Positions 15,679 to 21,820 are shown, counted from the stretch's first letter. The stretch is DNA of 21,820 nucleotides from CBIHNH01 sp966211425 (GCA_966211425.1 CBIHNH010000010.1:1-21820), one strand, 5' to 3'. Numbers and translations are program-made. Notes: generated by a model not told the origin, from the sequence alone.

Positions 15679-17001
15679 CTACAGGTCGTCGCGGTTCTTG
15701 CCGCGGTAGTCTTCAACGGTCGTAACAATACGTTCAAACGAAAGTTCGTGCTCACGCTCGTGCTTTACGTCTTTGAGGCGATAGATTTCATCCGCAATCT
15801 CTTTTTCACCCACAAAGAGCAAGTACGGCACTTTCATCTTTACCGCCGCCTTTATCTGTCGGTCAAGCTTGCGGCCAGTGATATCAACGGCGACATTGAT
15901 TCCTTCTTCACGGAGCTCGCGAGCAAGCTTTTGGGCGCCTCGTTCGGCTTCGCCGAGCACAATCATGTAAATATCGGTCGTCGAGCTCAGTTCAGGCAGC
16001 AGCTCGTGTGAGCGAAGAAATACTTCCATAGTCGTACCGCCCGGCGCAAAACCAACAGTCGGTACCGGCTCAGCACCAAAGAGAGAAACGAGACCGTCGT
16101 AGCGGCCGCCGCCGAACATTGCCCGGTTGTTCTCAGGATGATTGTCGAATACCTCAAAAACCATACCCGTATAGTAGTCAAATCCGCGCATAAGGGTGAT
16201 GTCAAAAATCGCGTTTCGAACGCCAGCGCCGTGTATAGCATGGAACAAATCCTGAAGCCGCTTAACCGGCTCAAGTTCGGCCAGCTCATTCGGCAAGGTG
16301 TCGATATTGTTTGAACTGATAAGCTTCGCGATCTTTTTGAGGCCATCTGGCGCACGATCGGCTCCAAAGATATCGACCGCTTGGTCACGAAACGCCTCAT
16401 GCGGGATCTTGCCTTTGCGGTCGAACAGCTTGATCATCAGTTCAGCCTGCACCGTGCTCAAACCCAAGTAATCACGCATCATGGCTTCGATAAGCTCACG
16501 ATCATTGATACGTATGGTATACATCTTTTCGGTTGCGCCAAATGCTTTCATGATCGAGTGGGCTAACTGGATAGTCTCGACGTCAGCGGGCGTTCCCGCG
16601 ACCCCAAAAATATCGACGTTTAGCTGCCAGAACTCGCGCTCTCGCCCCCGTTGTGGCCGTTCATAGCGCATAAAGTTCGCGATCGAGTACCACCGCGCTG
16701 GATACCCAGTCTCTTGACGTCGTCCCGCGATCATTCGCGATACTGACGGCGTCATCTCCGGACGAATCGCAACCGTTCGGTCACCACGATCGGTAAACGT
16801 GTAGGTTTGCTCACTGACGATCTCTTGTCCCGTCTTCGCCGCGTAAAGCTCTAGTGGTTCGAGAAGTGGCGTACTGTATTCCTGATAGCCGTAGCTTTCG
16901 GCAACTCGCCGCCATGTTGAAAAGATATAGTTCTGGACGCGCTTGTCTTCGGGATAGTAGTCTCGGGTGCCTTTGTACGGGTTGGTTGAGAGGTGTGCCA
17001 T
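15679..17001 (-). CDS. hisS: Histidyl-tRNA synthetase
   Basis: A 440-aa class II synthetase that charges tRNA-His. The N-terminal YKGTRDYYPEDKR is family-typical. Motif 2 (ANFMRYERPQRGREREFWQL, about 108-127, with Arg112) and the HisRS-specific RGFDYYTG (272-279) and GGGRYDGL (297-304) are intact. A C-terminal anticodon-binding alpha/beta domain spans about 345-430. Motif 3, usually GFAxGxER, reads GFAPGGTTM (317-325) and lacks the arginine. No ribosome binding site precedes the ATG; an extended -10 (TGG-TATACT) lies 10 nt upstream, which predicts a very short leader. The stop TAG runs into a stretch of eight G. Confidence 0.96.
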   Translation of the reverse strand: MAHLSTNPYKGTRDYYPEDKRVQNYIFSTWRRVAESYGYQEYSTPLLEPLELYAAKTGQEIVSEQTYTFTDRGDRTVAIRPEMTPSVSRMIAGRRQETGYPARWYSIANFMRYERPQRGREREFWQLNVDIFGVAGTPADVETIQLAHSIMKAFGATEKMYTIRINDRELIEAMMRDYLGLSTVQAELMIKLFDRKGKIPHEAFRDQAVDIFGADRAPDGLKKIAKLISSNNIDTLPNELAELEPVKRLQDLFHAIHGAGVRNAIFDITLMRGFDYYTGMVFEVFDNHPENNRAMFGGGRYDGLVSLFGAEPVPTVGFAPGGTTMEVFLRSHELLPELSSTTDIYMIVLGEAERGAQKLARELREEGINVAVDITGRKLDRQIKAAVKMKVPYLLFVGEKEIADEIYRLKDVKHEREHELSFERIVTTVEDYRGKNRDDL

Positions 17002-17011
17002 ATTGATAAGC

Positions 17012-17017
17012 AGTATA
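17012..17017 (-). promoter_or_regulatory. Extended -10 of the hisS promoter
   Basis: Minus strand TGG-TATACT, an extended -10 one base from consensus; no good -35. It lies 10 nt before the hisS ATG, predicting a leader of only about 4 nt. Confidence 0.5.
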
Positions 17018-17028
17018 CCAGAGTACAG

Positions 17029-17556
17029 TTACGAATCAGTAGTGTGACGACGCGCCCATTCGAACATAGCGATACCTGCCGCCACCCCAACGTTGAGCGA
17101 ACGGGTAGAACCAAGCTGTGGGATAGAAACAGCTTCGTCGCATACAGCAAGCAGCTCAGCGGAGATGCCCGAACCCTCCTGCCCAAAAACAAAAACCAGG
17201 TTATCAGGCAGTTCTGCACCGTAGATCGTAACGGAGCTGACGTTATTTTCTAAGGCTTTTACAACTTTTCCCCTCTGTTGCATCTGAGAGCTGAACTCTG
17301 CAGGTGATGCATAGTATTTTATATCGAGGTAAGCGTCGGTTTTCATTGCGCCGCGCTTGTTCCACTGTCGCCGACCGATAACGTGTACGGTACGGACGCC
17401 AAATGCATTCGCACTGCGCACGATTGTGCCCATGTTAAAGTCCCGAAGCGTATTTTCGATCGCGATTTCCAGTCGCGCGCCGCGGGCGTCAAGACTCTTG
17501 ATGATCTCATCGTGCGGCAGGTCTTTAAACTCATCGAGTACGTTCCGGGTATCCAT
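17029..17556 (-). CDS. TrmH/SpoU-family (SPOUT) RNA 2'-O-methyltransferase
   Basis: A 175-aa single-domain SPOUT methyltransferase of the kind that methylates ribose 2'-OH groups in tRNA or rRNA with S-adenosylmethionine. The three family motifs are present: NTLRDFNMGTIVRSANAFGV (about 35-54, with the catalytic-type Asn and Arg), VFGQEGSGIS, and IPQLGSTRSLNVGVAAGIAMFEW, which form the deep trefoil knot that binds SAM. There is no N-terminal substrate-binding extension, so it resembles the small TrmL-like members rather than RlmB; the target cannot be named from sequence. No ribosome binding site; a TACAAT -10 ends 8 nt before the ATG. It precedes hisS with a 27-nt gap. Confidence 0.92.
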   Translation of the reverse strand: MDTRNVLDEFKDLPHDEIIKSLDARGARLEIAIENTLRDFNMGTIVRSANAFGVRTVHVIGRRQWNKRGAMKTDAYLDIKYYASPAEFSSQMQQRGKVVKALENNVSSVTIYGAELPDNLVFVFGQEGSGISAELLAVCDEAVSIPQLGSTRSLNVGVAAGIAMFEWARRHTTDS

Positions 17557-17564
17557 CTGATTCT

Positions 17565-17570
17565 ATTGTA
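17565..17570 (-). promoter_or_regulatory. -10 box of the SPOUT methylase gene
   Basis: Minus strand TACAAT, 8 nt before the ATG; the predicted mRNA has almost no leader. It shares five base pairs with the -35 box of the divergent plus-strand promoter. Confidence 0.5.
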
Positions 17571-17594
17571 CGACACTGGTCGCGTGTGTAAGAT
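17566..17594 (+). promoter_or_regulatory. Promoter of the lone plus-strand gene
   Basis: Plus strand TTGTAC (17566-17571), 17-nt spacer, TAAGAT (17589-17594); both boxes are moderate matches. The leader would be about 18 nt with no ribosome binding site. Confidence 0.42.
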
Positions 17595-17618
17595 GGACTA
17601 AACCACCAGTAGTATCAT

Positions 17619-18083
17619 ATGGAATATCTGAAACCACACGAGCTTTGTAACCGCTACTTTGACGCTCGGACTGAGCTACGTCAGTGCTTGACTATCGAAA
17701 CTGTGCTCATGGAGCGTATTGGCGAGCTACCAGAAGATGACTACTGCCATCACGCGCGCGAGTCTATGCAGCTCGGCGCGGGCTACGCACTGATTGCCCA
17801 CCAGGAAGGCTGTGTCGGCTATGTCACGGATATGCAGCACGTGTTTGCGGCGTATTTCGCCGTACAGCCGCAAAACCGCTATCTAAGCGAAGAGGCCTAC
17901 CGCCATCAGCAACTCACTACTATCGAAGCCGCTATGAAACACCTGGAAGATATACAACTCGAACCCCATGAGGATCCGCATGACGCGGCAGCTCTCGCTG
18001 CGTTTTTCGAAGGATACAGTATCGTCTCAAGCTCCCTCCACAATAGGACGCCCATCGAACCTGCTCTCGACACATCGGTATAG
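17619..18083 (+). CDS. Hypothetical 154-aa protein, the only plus-strand protein gene
   Basis: I do not recognise this family. It is acidic, His-rich and probably all-helical, with four cysteines (in ELCNRY, LRQCL, DDYCHH, EGCVGY) and many Glu, His and Gln residues. There is no signal peptide or membrane segment. The ATG follows ATCAT with no ribosome binding site; the upstream divergent promoter supports this start. It is transcribed away from the SPOUT methylase gene, and no clear terminator follows at once. Cys and His residues could bind a metal, but no standard motif is visible. Function unknown. Confidence 0.7.
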   Translation: MEYLKPHELCNRYFDARTELRQCLTIETVLMERIGELPEDDYCHHARESMQLGAGYALIAHQEGCVGYVTDMQHVFAAYFAVQPQNRYLSEEAYRHQQLTTIEAAMKHLEDIQLEPHEDPHDAAALAAFFEGYSIVSSSLHNRTPIEPALDTSV

Positions 18084-18290
18084 ATTGAAAATAAGAGATG
18101 ATATCGCTACGCCATCAAGCATTAAATTTGGTGCTGCACAAAGGACTATCGCTCCACTTCGTTCCGCTCCTCCGCTTGCTCGACAGAAAAATGCTTCGCG
18201 CTTTTCTGTTTTCGCTGCGTTACGCGACCATCCACGCCCCTTTTGCTTTGCAAAAGCTCGTGCATGGGGGCCGAGTCTTCTCATACATAC
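18084..18290. other. Non-coding tract with nested palindromes
   Basis: No supportable gene. The plus strand shows a pyrimidine-biased run of CGCT-like units (18130-18182; GAGCGGA-like on the other strand), an 8-bp inverted repeat ACAGAAAA/TTTTCTGT (18183-18190 and 18202-18209) and a 7-bp hairpin CTTTTGC/GCAAAAG with TTT loop (18240-18256). Reading frames through it are open, but the encoded peptides are of low complexity and unconvincing. Confidence 0.5.
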
Positions 18291-18328
18291 CAAAACAAAA
18301 ACCGGTCAGAAGACCGGACTTTGTTTTG
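18291..18328 (-). terminator. Terminator of tRNA-Leu, overlapping its CCA end
   Basis: Minus-strand RNA: GACCGG pairs with CCGGTC around a 4-nt loop (18302-18317), followed by UUUUUGUUUU. An outer helix of 9 bp or more (18291-18299 with 18320-18328) starts within the CCA 3' end of the tRNA itself. Confidence 0.85.
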
Positions 18329-18411
18329 GTGCGCGAGAGAGGACTTGAACCTCCACGCCCGAAGGCACATGCTCCTAAGGCATGCGTGTCTACCAATTCC
18401 ACCACTCGCGC
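18327..18411 (-). tRNA. tRNA-Leu (anticodon UAG)
   Basis: The acceptor stem pairs GCGCGAG with CTCGCGC; the D-loop contains GGTAGACAC; the anticodon loop CTTAGGA gives UAG (reads CUN leucine codons); a long variable arm GCC-TTCG-GGC and the T-arm GGAGGTTCAAGTCCTCT follow. The discriminator base is A and the CCA end is encoded (18327-18329). All of this fits a class II tRNA-Leu. Confidence 0.95.
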
Positions 18412-18428
18412 ATATATACACCGCACGC
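18399..18428. repeat. 30-nt direct repeat, copy within tRNA-Leu and its upstream flank
   Basis: The segment covers the first 13 nt of tRNA-Leu and 17 nt before it, and is identical to 18461-18490, 62 nt away. Confidence 0.92.
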
Positions 18429-18429
18429 G

Positions 18430-18473
18430 GCGTGTCTACGAATACTTACGTTTCACGCAGCCACCACTCGCGC
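18430..18473 (-). pseudogene. Decayed 5' fragment of a second tRNA-Leu
   Basis: Upstream of the intact tRNA, the minus strand repeats its first 13 nt (GCGCGAGTGGTGG, 18461-18473) and its D-arm segment GTAGACACGC (18430-18439). They are separated by 21 unrelated bases instead of the 5 in the real gene, and everything from the anticodon arm on is missing. The repeat also extends 17 nt upstream of the tRNA start. This is a partial duplication or the remnant left by recombination between tandem tRNA genes; an attachment-site origin is also possible. Confidence 0.75.
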
Positions 18474-18490
18474 ATATATACACCGCACGC
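18461..18490. repeat. 30-nt direct repeat, upstream copy
   Basis: Identical to 18399-18428; contains the 5' end of the decayed tRNA-Leu fragment. Confidence 0.92.
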
Positions 18491-18521
18491 AACCAAGTGC
18501 ACGGAAAATTTGGTACGCCTT

Positions 18522-18527
18522 ATTGTA
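18522..18527 (-). promoter_or_regulatory. Candidate extended -10 for the tRNA-Leu transcript
   Basis: Minus strand TGA-TACAAT; no good -35. The nearer TATATA (18413-18418) is only 1 nt from the mature tRNA end and could not give a precursor with a leader. Transcription from here would read through the decayed copy before the intact tRNA. Confidence 0.4.
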
Positions 18528-18545
18528 TCAAGTAATCGGCGGTTC

Positions 18546-18824
18546 TTAAAGAGAAGAGTTCGCGAGCACGCGGACGCGATAATACTGGCCCGCAGCGATC
18601 GTCATCAGCGTGAACATACTCATCATGGCGCAGAAACGACCGAGACCGCCAGCTGATACGAACAGTAACGCAATACCACTGACTACTGTAGCCGCAAAAC
18701 TCGTGAGCATCACGAGGTATGCCTTGGTTTCCCGGCGGCTATACGCTGCCGCAAATACGCCCACCGTCGCGAGCGTCATTATTGAGGCGATGACGATGTG
18801 AGAAGTAAGTATGACCATATTCAT
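18546..18824 (-). CDS. Small membrane protein, 92 aa, about three TM segments
   Basis: An unrecognised membrane protein. Hydrophobic segments lie at about 4-27 (VILTSHIVIASIMTLATVGVFAA), 36-57 (AYLVMLTSFAATVVSGIALLFV) and 63-80 (RFCAMMSMFTLMTIAAGQ), with a basic turn SRRETK between the first two. The frame stays open upstream to a TTG, but I choose ATG 18824, since the TACAGT -10 box lies only 6 nt upstream; the mRNA would be leaderless. It is separated from rsmD by a terminator. Function unknown. Confidence 0.7.
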   Translation of the reverse strand: MNMVILTSHIVIASIMTLATVGVFAAAYSRRETKAYLVMLTSFAATVVSGIALLFVSAGGLGRFCAMMSMFTLMTIAAGQYYRVRVLANSSL

Positions 18825-18830
18825 ATCTCT

Positions 18831-18836
18831 ACTGTA
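18831..18836 (-). promoter_or_regulatory. Candidate -10 box of the 92-aa membrane gene
   Basis: Minus strand TACAGT, ending 6 nt before the ATG; a TTTTGA sequence 17 nt upstream is a weak -35. It lies directly after the rsmD terminator. Confidence 0.38.
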
Positions 18837-18858
18837 CAGGAATACTGCGAAAATCAAA

Positions 18859-18881
18859 AAACTGCCTAGTTTAGGCAGTTT
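18859..18881 (-). terminator. Terminator containing the rsmD stop codon
   Basis: Perfect 10-bp stem AAACTGCCTA/TAGGCAGTTT (18859-18868 and 18872-18881), 3-nt loop, followed on the minus strand by TTTTGATTTT. The ascending arm encodes the last residues of RsmD and its TAA. Confidence 0.88.
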
Positions 18882-19416
18882 CCTCTAGTTGGTAGAACGC
18901 CAGCGCCGCGTCTCCGTAACTACGATTGTCCACCACAACAACTCCATTAACGGTCGGCGCTGACTCCCTACCTGGATGTGATAATATCATAAGCCCTTTG
19001 GGTTTTAAATAGTTTGCGAGCCGTGAAACTGTGGATAATTGCAGATCGTGATACGGCGGGTCGGCAAAAATAACGTCGAACTGTGCTGGCGCAGCCGTCC
19101 CGGACCAGCTCGCGACCGAGGCTTTTATCAGCTTGGTACGGCCTGCCACTCCGAGCAGTTTGATGTTATTCCCGATAACTTTTTGGGCTATCCTGTCCCG
19201 TTCGACAAACGTCGCCATGTCCGCGCCACGACTCAAAGCTTCGAGCCCAAGCGCACCGGTTCCTGCGAATGCATCAAGCACGACTTTGCCGTCGAACTCG
19301 CCGAGTATGTTAAACATCGCCGCTCGCATGCGCTCACCCATCGGATGAGTCCTTGTTGTATCTGGCGCATCGAGAAAACGCCCACCGTATGTACCGGCGA
19401 TTAGCCGTACCCTCAT
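18871..19416 (-). CDS. rsmD: 16S rRNA (guanine966-N2)-methyltransferase RsmD
   Basis: A 181-aa SAM-dependent methyltransferase that modifies G966 of 16S rRNA (E. coli numbering), next to the P site. The start RLIAGTYGGRFLDAP and GERMRAAMFNIL match the RsmD substrate-binding N-terminus. The SAM-binding motif LDAFAGTGALGLEALSRGA is at 47-65 and the catalytic DPPY at 119-122. Length is normal (about 180-200 aa). The ATG overlaps the stop of the preceding 275-aa gene as ATGA, implying coupled translation within recG-275aa-rsmD. Confidence 0.95.
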   Translation of the reverse strand: MRVRLIAGTYGGRFLDAPDTTRTHPMGERMRAAMFNILGEFDGKVVLDAFAGTGALGLEALSRGADMATFVERDRIAQKVIGNNIKLLGVAGRTKLIKASVASWSGTAAPAQFDVIFADPPYHDLQLSTVSRLANYLKPKGLMILSHPGRESAPTVNGVVVVDNRSYGDAALAFYQLEETA

Positions 19417-20240
19417 GGCCGGCCGCCCTTGCGACGCAGTTCAGCCTGCAAGCTTGCCGCATACCACGCGAGTGTAACGCAGCGGACTATGACAGGTGCA
19501 AGCTCTAGCCGAGTCTGACGAGCTAATGCTCGGCTCCAGCCCTTGGCGTGAAACGTTTCGTACATCTTGAGGGCATGAATGTGATGAACAGCCTCAAGGA
19601 ATATCGGACCGATTCCTTCCTTTTTGACGCGGATGAGTTCGTTTTTTGTCGGAAGTGCTTTCGTGACCTTTAGCGACGCAAGCGTGGTCGCAAAACCGAG
19701 CTCAAACATAAAGTGCGTCGTCATGACGCCTTTAGCACCCCAGAACTCCCAGTTATTGCGAACCTTGTGACGGCGCGAACTACCGGGCATTACGACCTTC
19801 TGCTTGAAAGTTGTTCGTGTCTCCAGACCTTCGCCACGTAACTCCTCGAGCTTCGCCTCGAGCGGAAAATGATGCGCAGGGGTCAAACCGTCCACGATGG
19901 CGTGTGCGAGCCAAGCGGCCTCAAAGGCTGCCCGAACTTCATCGCGCTTTCTCAGTGCTCGCTCGAGATTAACCATGTGGTCCTCGATAAGCTGAATAAG
20001 TGCCGTGTCGGTATGATCGGTCGGATCGATGTAATGCCACGGCTCATCGCGCGCCGGGCTCTTTCGTTTGATGCCATCCGGACCATCACGACCTTCAAAA
20101 CGAACTATCTGCCGCGCCTCCGGAAAATATGCTTTTTTTGGCAGTACTTTCGTTAAGTGACGACGAGCAATACGATCAATGCGCTGGTGGGCGCCGAGTA
20201 AGTCACCTGATGATGTCCTGAGCGTTGTTCCTGAGTACAT
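19413..20240 (-). CDS. Conserved-looking 275-aa protein, possible metal-dependent hydrolase
   Basis: Not confidently recognised. Several His/Asp clusters are spaced like metal ligands: His18 in LGAHQRIDRIARRHL, HYIDPTDHTD (69-78) and AHAIVDGLTPAHH (112-124). The last resembles the H-x3-D-x5-H pattern of the zinc-dependent phospholipase C / S1-P1 nuclease fold, whose members are also mostly helical, but this one lacks a signal peptide and the likeness is only at motif level. A basic linker (150-162) is followed by a helical C-terminal half. The gene lies 9 nt after recG with no ribosome binding site and overlaps rsmD by 4 nt, so it belongs to one operon with two nucleic-acid enzymes. Confidence 0.72.
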   Translation of the reverse strand: MYSGTTLRTSSGDLLGAHQRIDRIARRHLTKVLPKKAYFPEARQIVRFEGRDGPDGIKRKSPARDEPWHYIDPTDHTDTALIQLIEDHMVNLERALRKRDEVRAAFEAAWLAHAIVDGLTPAHHFPLEAKLEELRGEGLETRTTFKQKVVMPGSSRRHKVRNNWEFWGAKGVMTTHFMFELGFATTLASLKVTKALPTKNELIRVKKEGIGPIFLEAVHHIHALKMYETFHAKGWSRALARQTRLELAPVIVRCVTLAWYAASLQAELRRKGGRP

Positions 20241-20249
20241 AGTGTTAGT

Positions 20250-21820
20250 TTAATTCAATGTGGTTAGCCGGCGATAACGCTCGACTTCCCGTTTTAACTG
20301 CTCATATTGTAACAGGTCGCCCCCAGCATCGAGCCAGTGGGTAGCTGATTTCTGAGCCCGTTTTAGCTGTTTCATATCGGCGATATTAGCGACAGCAAGG
20401 TTGAGCGCACCAGACTGAGCGCGTCCGTAAATCTCACCCGGCCCGCGAAGTTCGAGGTCGCGCTCGGCAAGGTAAAACCCATCGTTACTCTTTTCCAGCT
20501 CGCGTAGCCTCGCAGAGGGTTTCGCGCTCGTGCTCGGCACCAGGTAGCAGTAACTCTGCAGGTCGCTGCGGCCAACTCGACCACGGAGCTGATGAAGCTG
20601 TGCCAGCCCAAAACGATCCGCGCCTTCGATGATGATCACCGTAGCGTTCGGGACGTCGACACCTACCTCTACAACGGTCGTGCTGACGAGGATGTCGATA
20701 TCGCCAGCGGCGAATGCTCGCATAACCGTGTCTTTTTCCTCGGCCGATAGCTTGCCATGCAACATGCCGATGCGTTTGTCTTTGAAGATCGCTTGTTTGA
20801 GACGCTTCACCTCGGCCGTTACGCTAGCCTGTTCGTCATCACCCTCATCGATACGTGGACAGATGACATAGGCTTGGCGACCCGCCTGGAGCTCGAGTTC
20901 GACCTTGTCATACATTTGTCTCCGAGAATTCGGCGACACGATAGAGGTAGCGATATCTTTGCGGCCTCCTGGTTTCTCGTTCAGGATAGATATATCCAAC
21001 TCACCGTACACCGTGAGCTGTAGGCTGCGCGGTATCGGGGTTGCTGTCATAGCTAGCAGATGAGGCATCTTGTGGCTCTTGGCAAGTAACCGTTGCCGCT
21101 GCTCGACACCGAATCGGTGCTGTTCATCAATGACAACGAAGCCAAGACGCTTAAATGTGACGGCGTCCTGAAACAGAGCGTGCGTGCCGATCACGACATC
21201 ACACTGGCCGTTAGCTATGGCTTCAAGAAGCGGCTTTCGCTGCGCGGCCTTGACCGATCCGACAAGCAAACCGACGCGCATCCCAAACGGCTCAAGCAAC
21301 CCTATGAGCGTCGAGGCGTGCTGGGTCGCGAGTAGTTCGGTTGGCGCCATAAATGCTGTCTGAAACCCTGCGCGCGCAGCGATATACGAAACGAGGCCGG
21401 CAACAACAGTTTTTCCAGATCCGACATCGCCTTGCAGTAAGCGATTCATCGGCTCACCACGCTCCAGGTTTTGGATGCTCTCCCAAGCCGCCACTCGCTG
21501 GGCAGTGGTCAGCTGAAATGGCAATCTTTCAACAAAACCCCGTGCGTCCGCAGCATTGAACTCGATCGCATGACTTTCGAGCGCAGCGTTGTCCTGTTTG
21601 TTTAGGTAACTTGCGGCCATGAGAGCAAAAATCTCTTCGAAACCGAGTCGTTCACGAGCGGCCAGGAGCTGCTCAAAACTCGCCGGAAAATGCATCGCAA
21701 GGATCGCTTCACTCCGAGATAATAGTTTTTCCGAAGCAACGACTTCTGGCGGTAATGTTTCGGGGAGCCCCATGATCGCCGGTCGCAGTTCTATGAGGAT
21801 CTTGCGTACCAGTTGAGATT
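20250..21820 (-). CDS. recG: ATP-dependent DNA helicase RecG, N-terminus beyond the window
   Basis: The frame stays open to the window edge, giving 522 C-terminal residues; RecG is normally about 680-700 aa, so roughly the first 160-180 residues (most of the wedge domain) are outside. Visible parts: the wedge-to-helicase linker ETLPPEVVASEKLLSRSEAI, Walker A GDVGSGKT (130-137 of the fragment), Walker B DEQH (231-234), TATPIPRSLQLTVYGELD, the motif VI region LRGRVGRSDLQSYCYLV, and the RecG-specific ERDLELRGPGEIYGRAQSG. RecG remodels stalled replication forks and branch-migrates Holliday junctions. It is first in an apparent recG-275aa-rsmD operon. Confidence 0.96.
   Translation of the reverse strand, partial: SQLVRKILIELRPAIMGLPETLPPEVVASEKLLSRSEAILAMHFPASFEQLLAARERLGFEEIFALMAASYLNKQDNAALESHAIEFNAADARGFVERLPFQLTTAQRVAAWESIQNLERGEPMNRLLQGDVGSGKTVVAGLVSYIAARAGFQTAFMAPTELLATQHASTLIGLLEPFGMRVGLLVGSVKAAQRKPLLEAIANGQCDVVIGTHALFQDAVTFKRLGFVVIDEQHRFGVEQRQRLLAKSHKMPHLLAMTATPIPRSLQLTVYGELDISILNEKPGGRKDIATSIVSPNSRRQMYDKVELELQAGRQAYVICPRIDEGDDEQASVTAEVKRLKQAIFKDKRIGMLHGKLSAEEKDTVMRAFAAGDIDILVSTTVVEVGVDVPNATVIIIEGADRFGLAQLHQLRGRVGRSDLQSYCYLVPSTSAKPSARLRELEKSNDGFYLAERDLELRGPGEIYGRAQSGALNLAVANIADMKQLKRAQKSATHWLDAGGDLLQYEQLKREVERYRRLTTLN

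Noticed and set aside
15672..15679. Run of eight G after the hisS stop as a phase-variation tract
   Set aside because: Only the G of the TAG stop is coding; length changes would keep a TAG stop, so no switching is expected.
18027..18293. 88-aa minus-strand frame across the non-coding tract
   Set aside because: Low-complexity Arg/Lys/Ala translation of repetitive sequence, no binding site, and it runs into the end of the convincing plus-strand gene.
18413..18418. TATATA just before tRNA-Leu as its -10 box
   Set aside because: It ends 1-2 nt from the mature 5' end, so transcription would start inside the tRNA.
18220..18426. 68-aa frame across tRNA-Leu (RVVELVDTHALGACAFGRGG)
   Set aside because: This is the well-known spurious translation of a tRNA-Leu gene.

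Overview
The window most likely comes from a Saccharibacteria (TM7)-type member of the Candidate Phyla Radiation. I base this on the overall look of RpoB, RpoC, ClpP, trigger factor and HisRS, the very compact layout, and many small lineage-restricted genes. No database search was possible, so the placement is recognition, not proof. TGA is used as a stop (the 275-aa gene before rsmD, the 73-aa membrane gene), so the UGA=Gly code of some other CPR phyla does not apply. All genes but one are on the minus strand; the exception is a 154-aa gene at 17619-18083.

Read in transcription order (right to left), the window holds: (1) recG (N-terminus off the edge), a 275-aa unknown with metal-ligand-like motifs, and rsmD, ending in a terminator that contains the rsmD stop codon; (2) a small membrane protein, a decayed 5' copy of tRNA-Leu, an intact tRNA-Leu(UAG) and a non-coding tract; (3) the lone plus-strand gene, divergent from a TrmH/SPOUT RNA methylase; (4) hisS, tig and a small membrane protein; (5) a 71-aa membrane protein and a 29-aa ORF ending in a terminator just upstream of clpP, whose own promoter overlaps a CIRCE (HrcA) operator; (6) rpoB-rpoC; (7) an island of three small unknown genes; (8) the str-type operon rpsL-rpsG-(90-aa unknown)-fusA; (9) a 223-aa unknown; (10) the first 12 codons of tuf, with its own strong promoter.

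Functionally this is a core information-processing segment (transcription, translation, tRNA charging, rRNA/tRNA methylation, nascent-chain folding, proteolysis, fork repair), with small unknown genes at the operon borders. Promoters resemble the housekeeping sigma70 type (17-nt spacers, often an extended -10). Several genes (clpP, hisS, the SPOUT methylase, the 92-aa membrane protein) have their -10 box so close to the start codon that their mRNAs should be leaderless or nearly so.

The observations most worth a second look are: (a) a possible attenuator between the 71-aa/29-aa genes and clpP, where the terminator arm can pair instead with two upstream segments, together with a 15-bp inverted repeat that would join the mRNA 5' end to the region just after the first cistron; (b) the rpoC-rpsL island, with a consensus promoter, a structured leader and two terminators sharing a 24-nt identical arm; (c) EF-G with altered guanine-recognition loops (NKIN, SGG); (d) RpoC lacking all cysteines of both zinc sites; and (e) the partial tRNA-Leu duplication.
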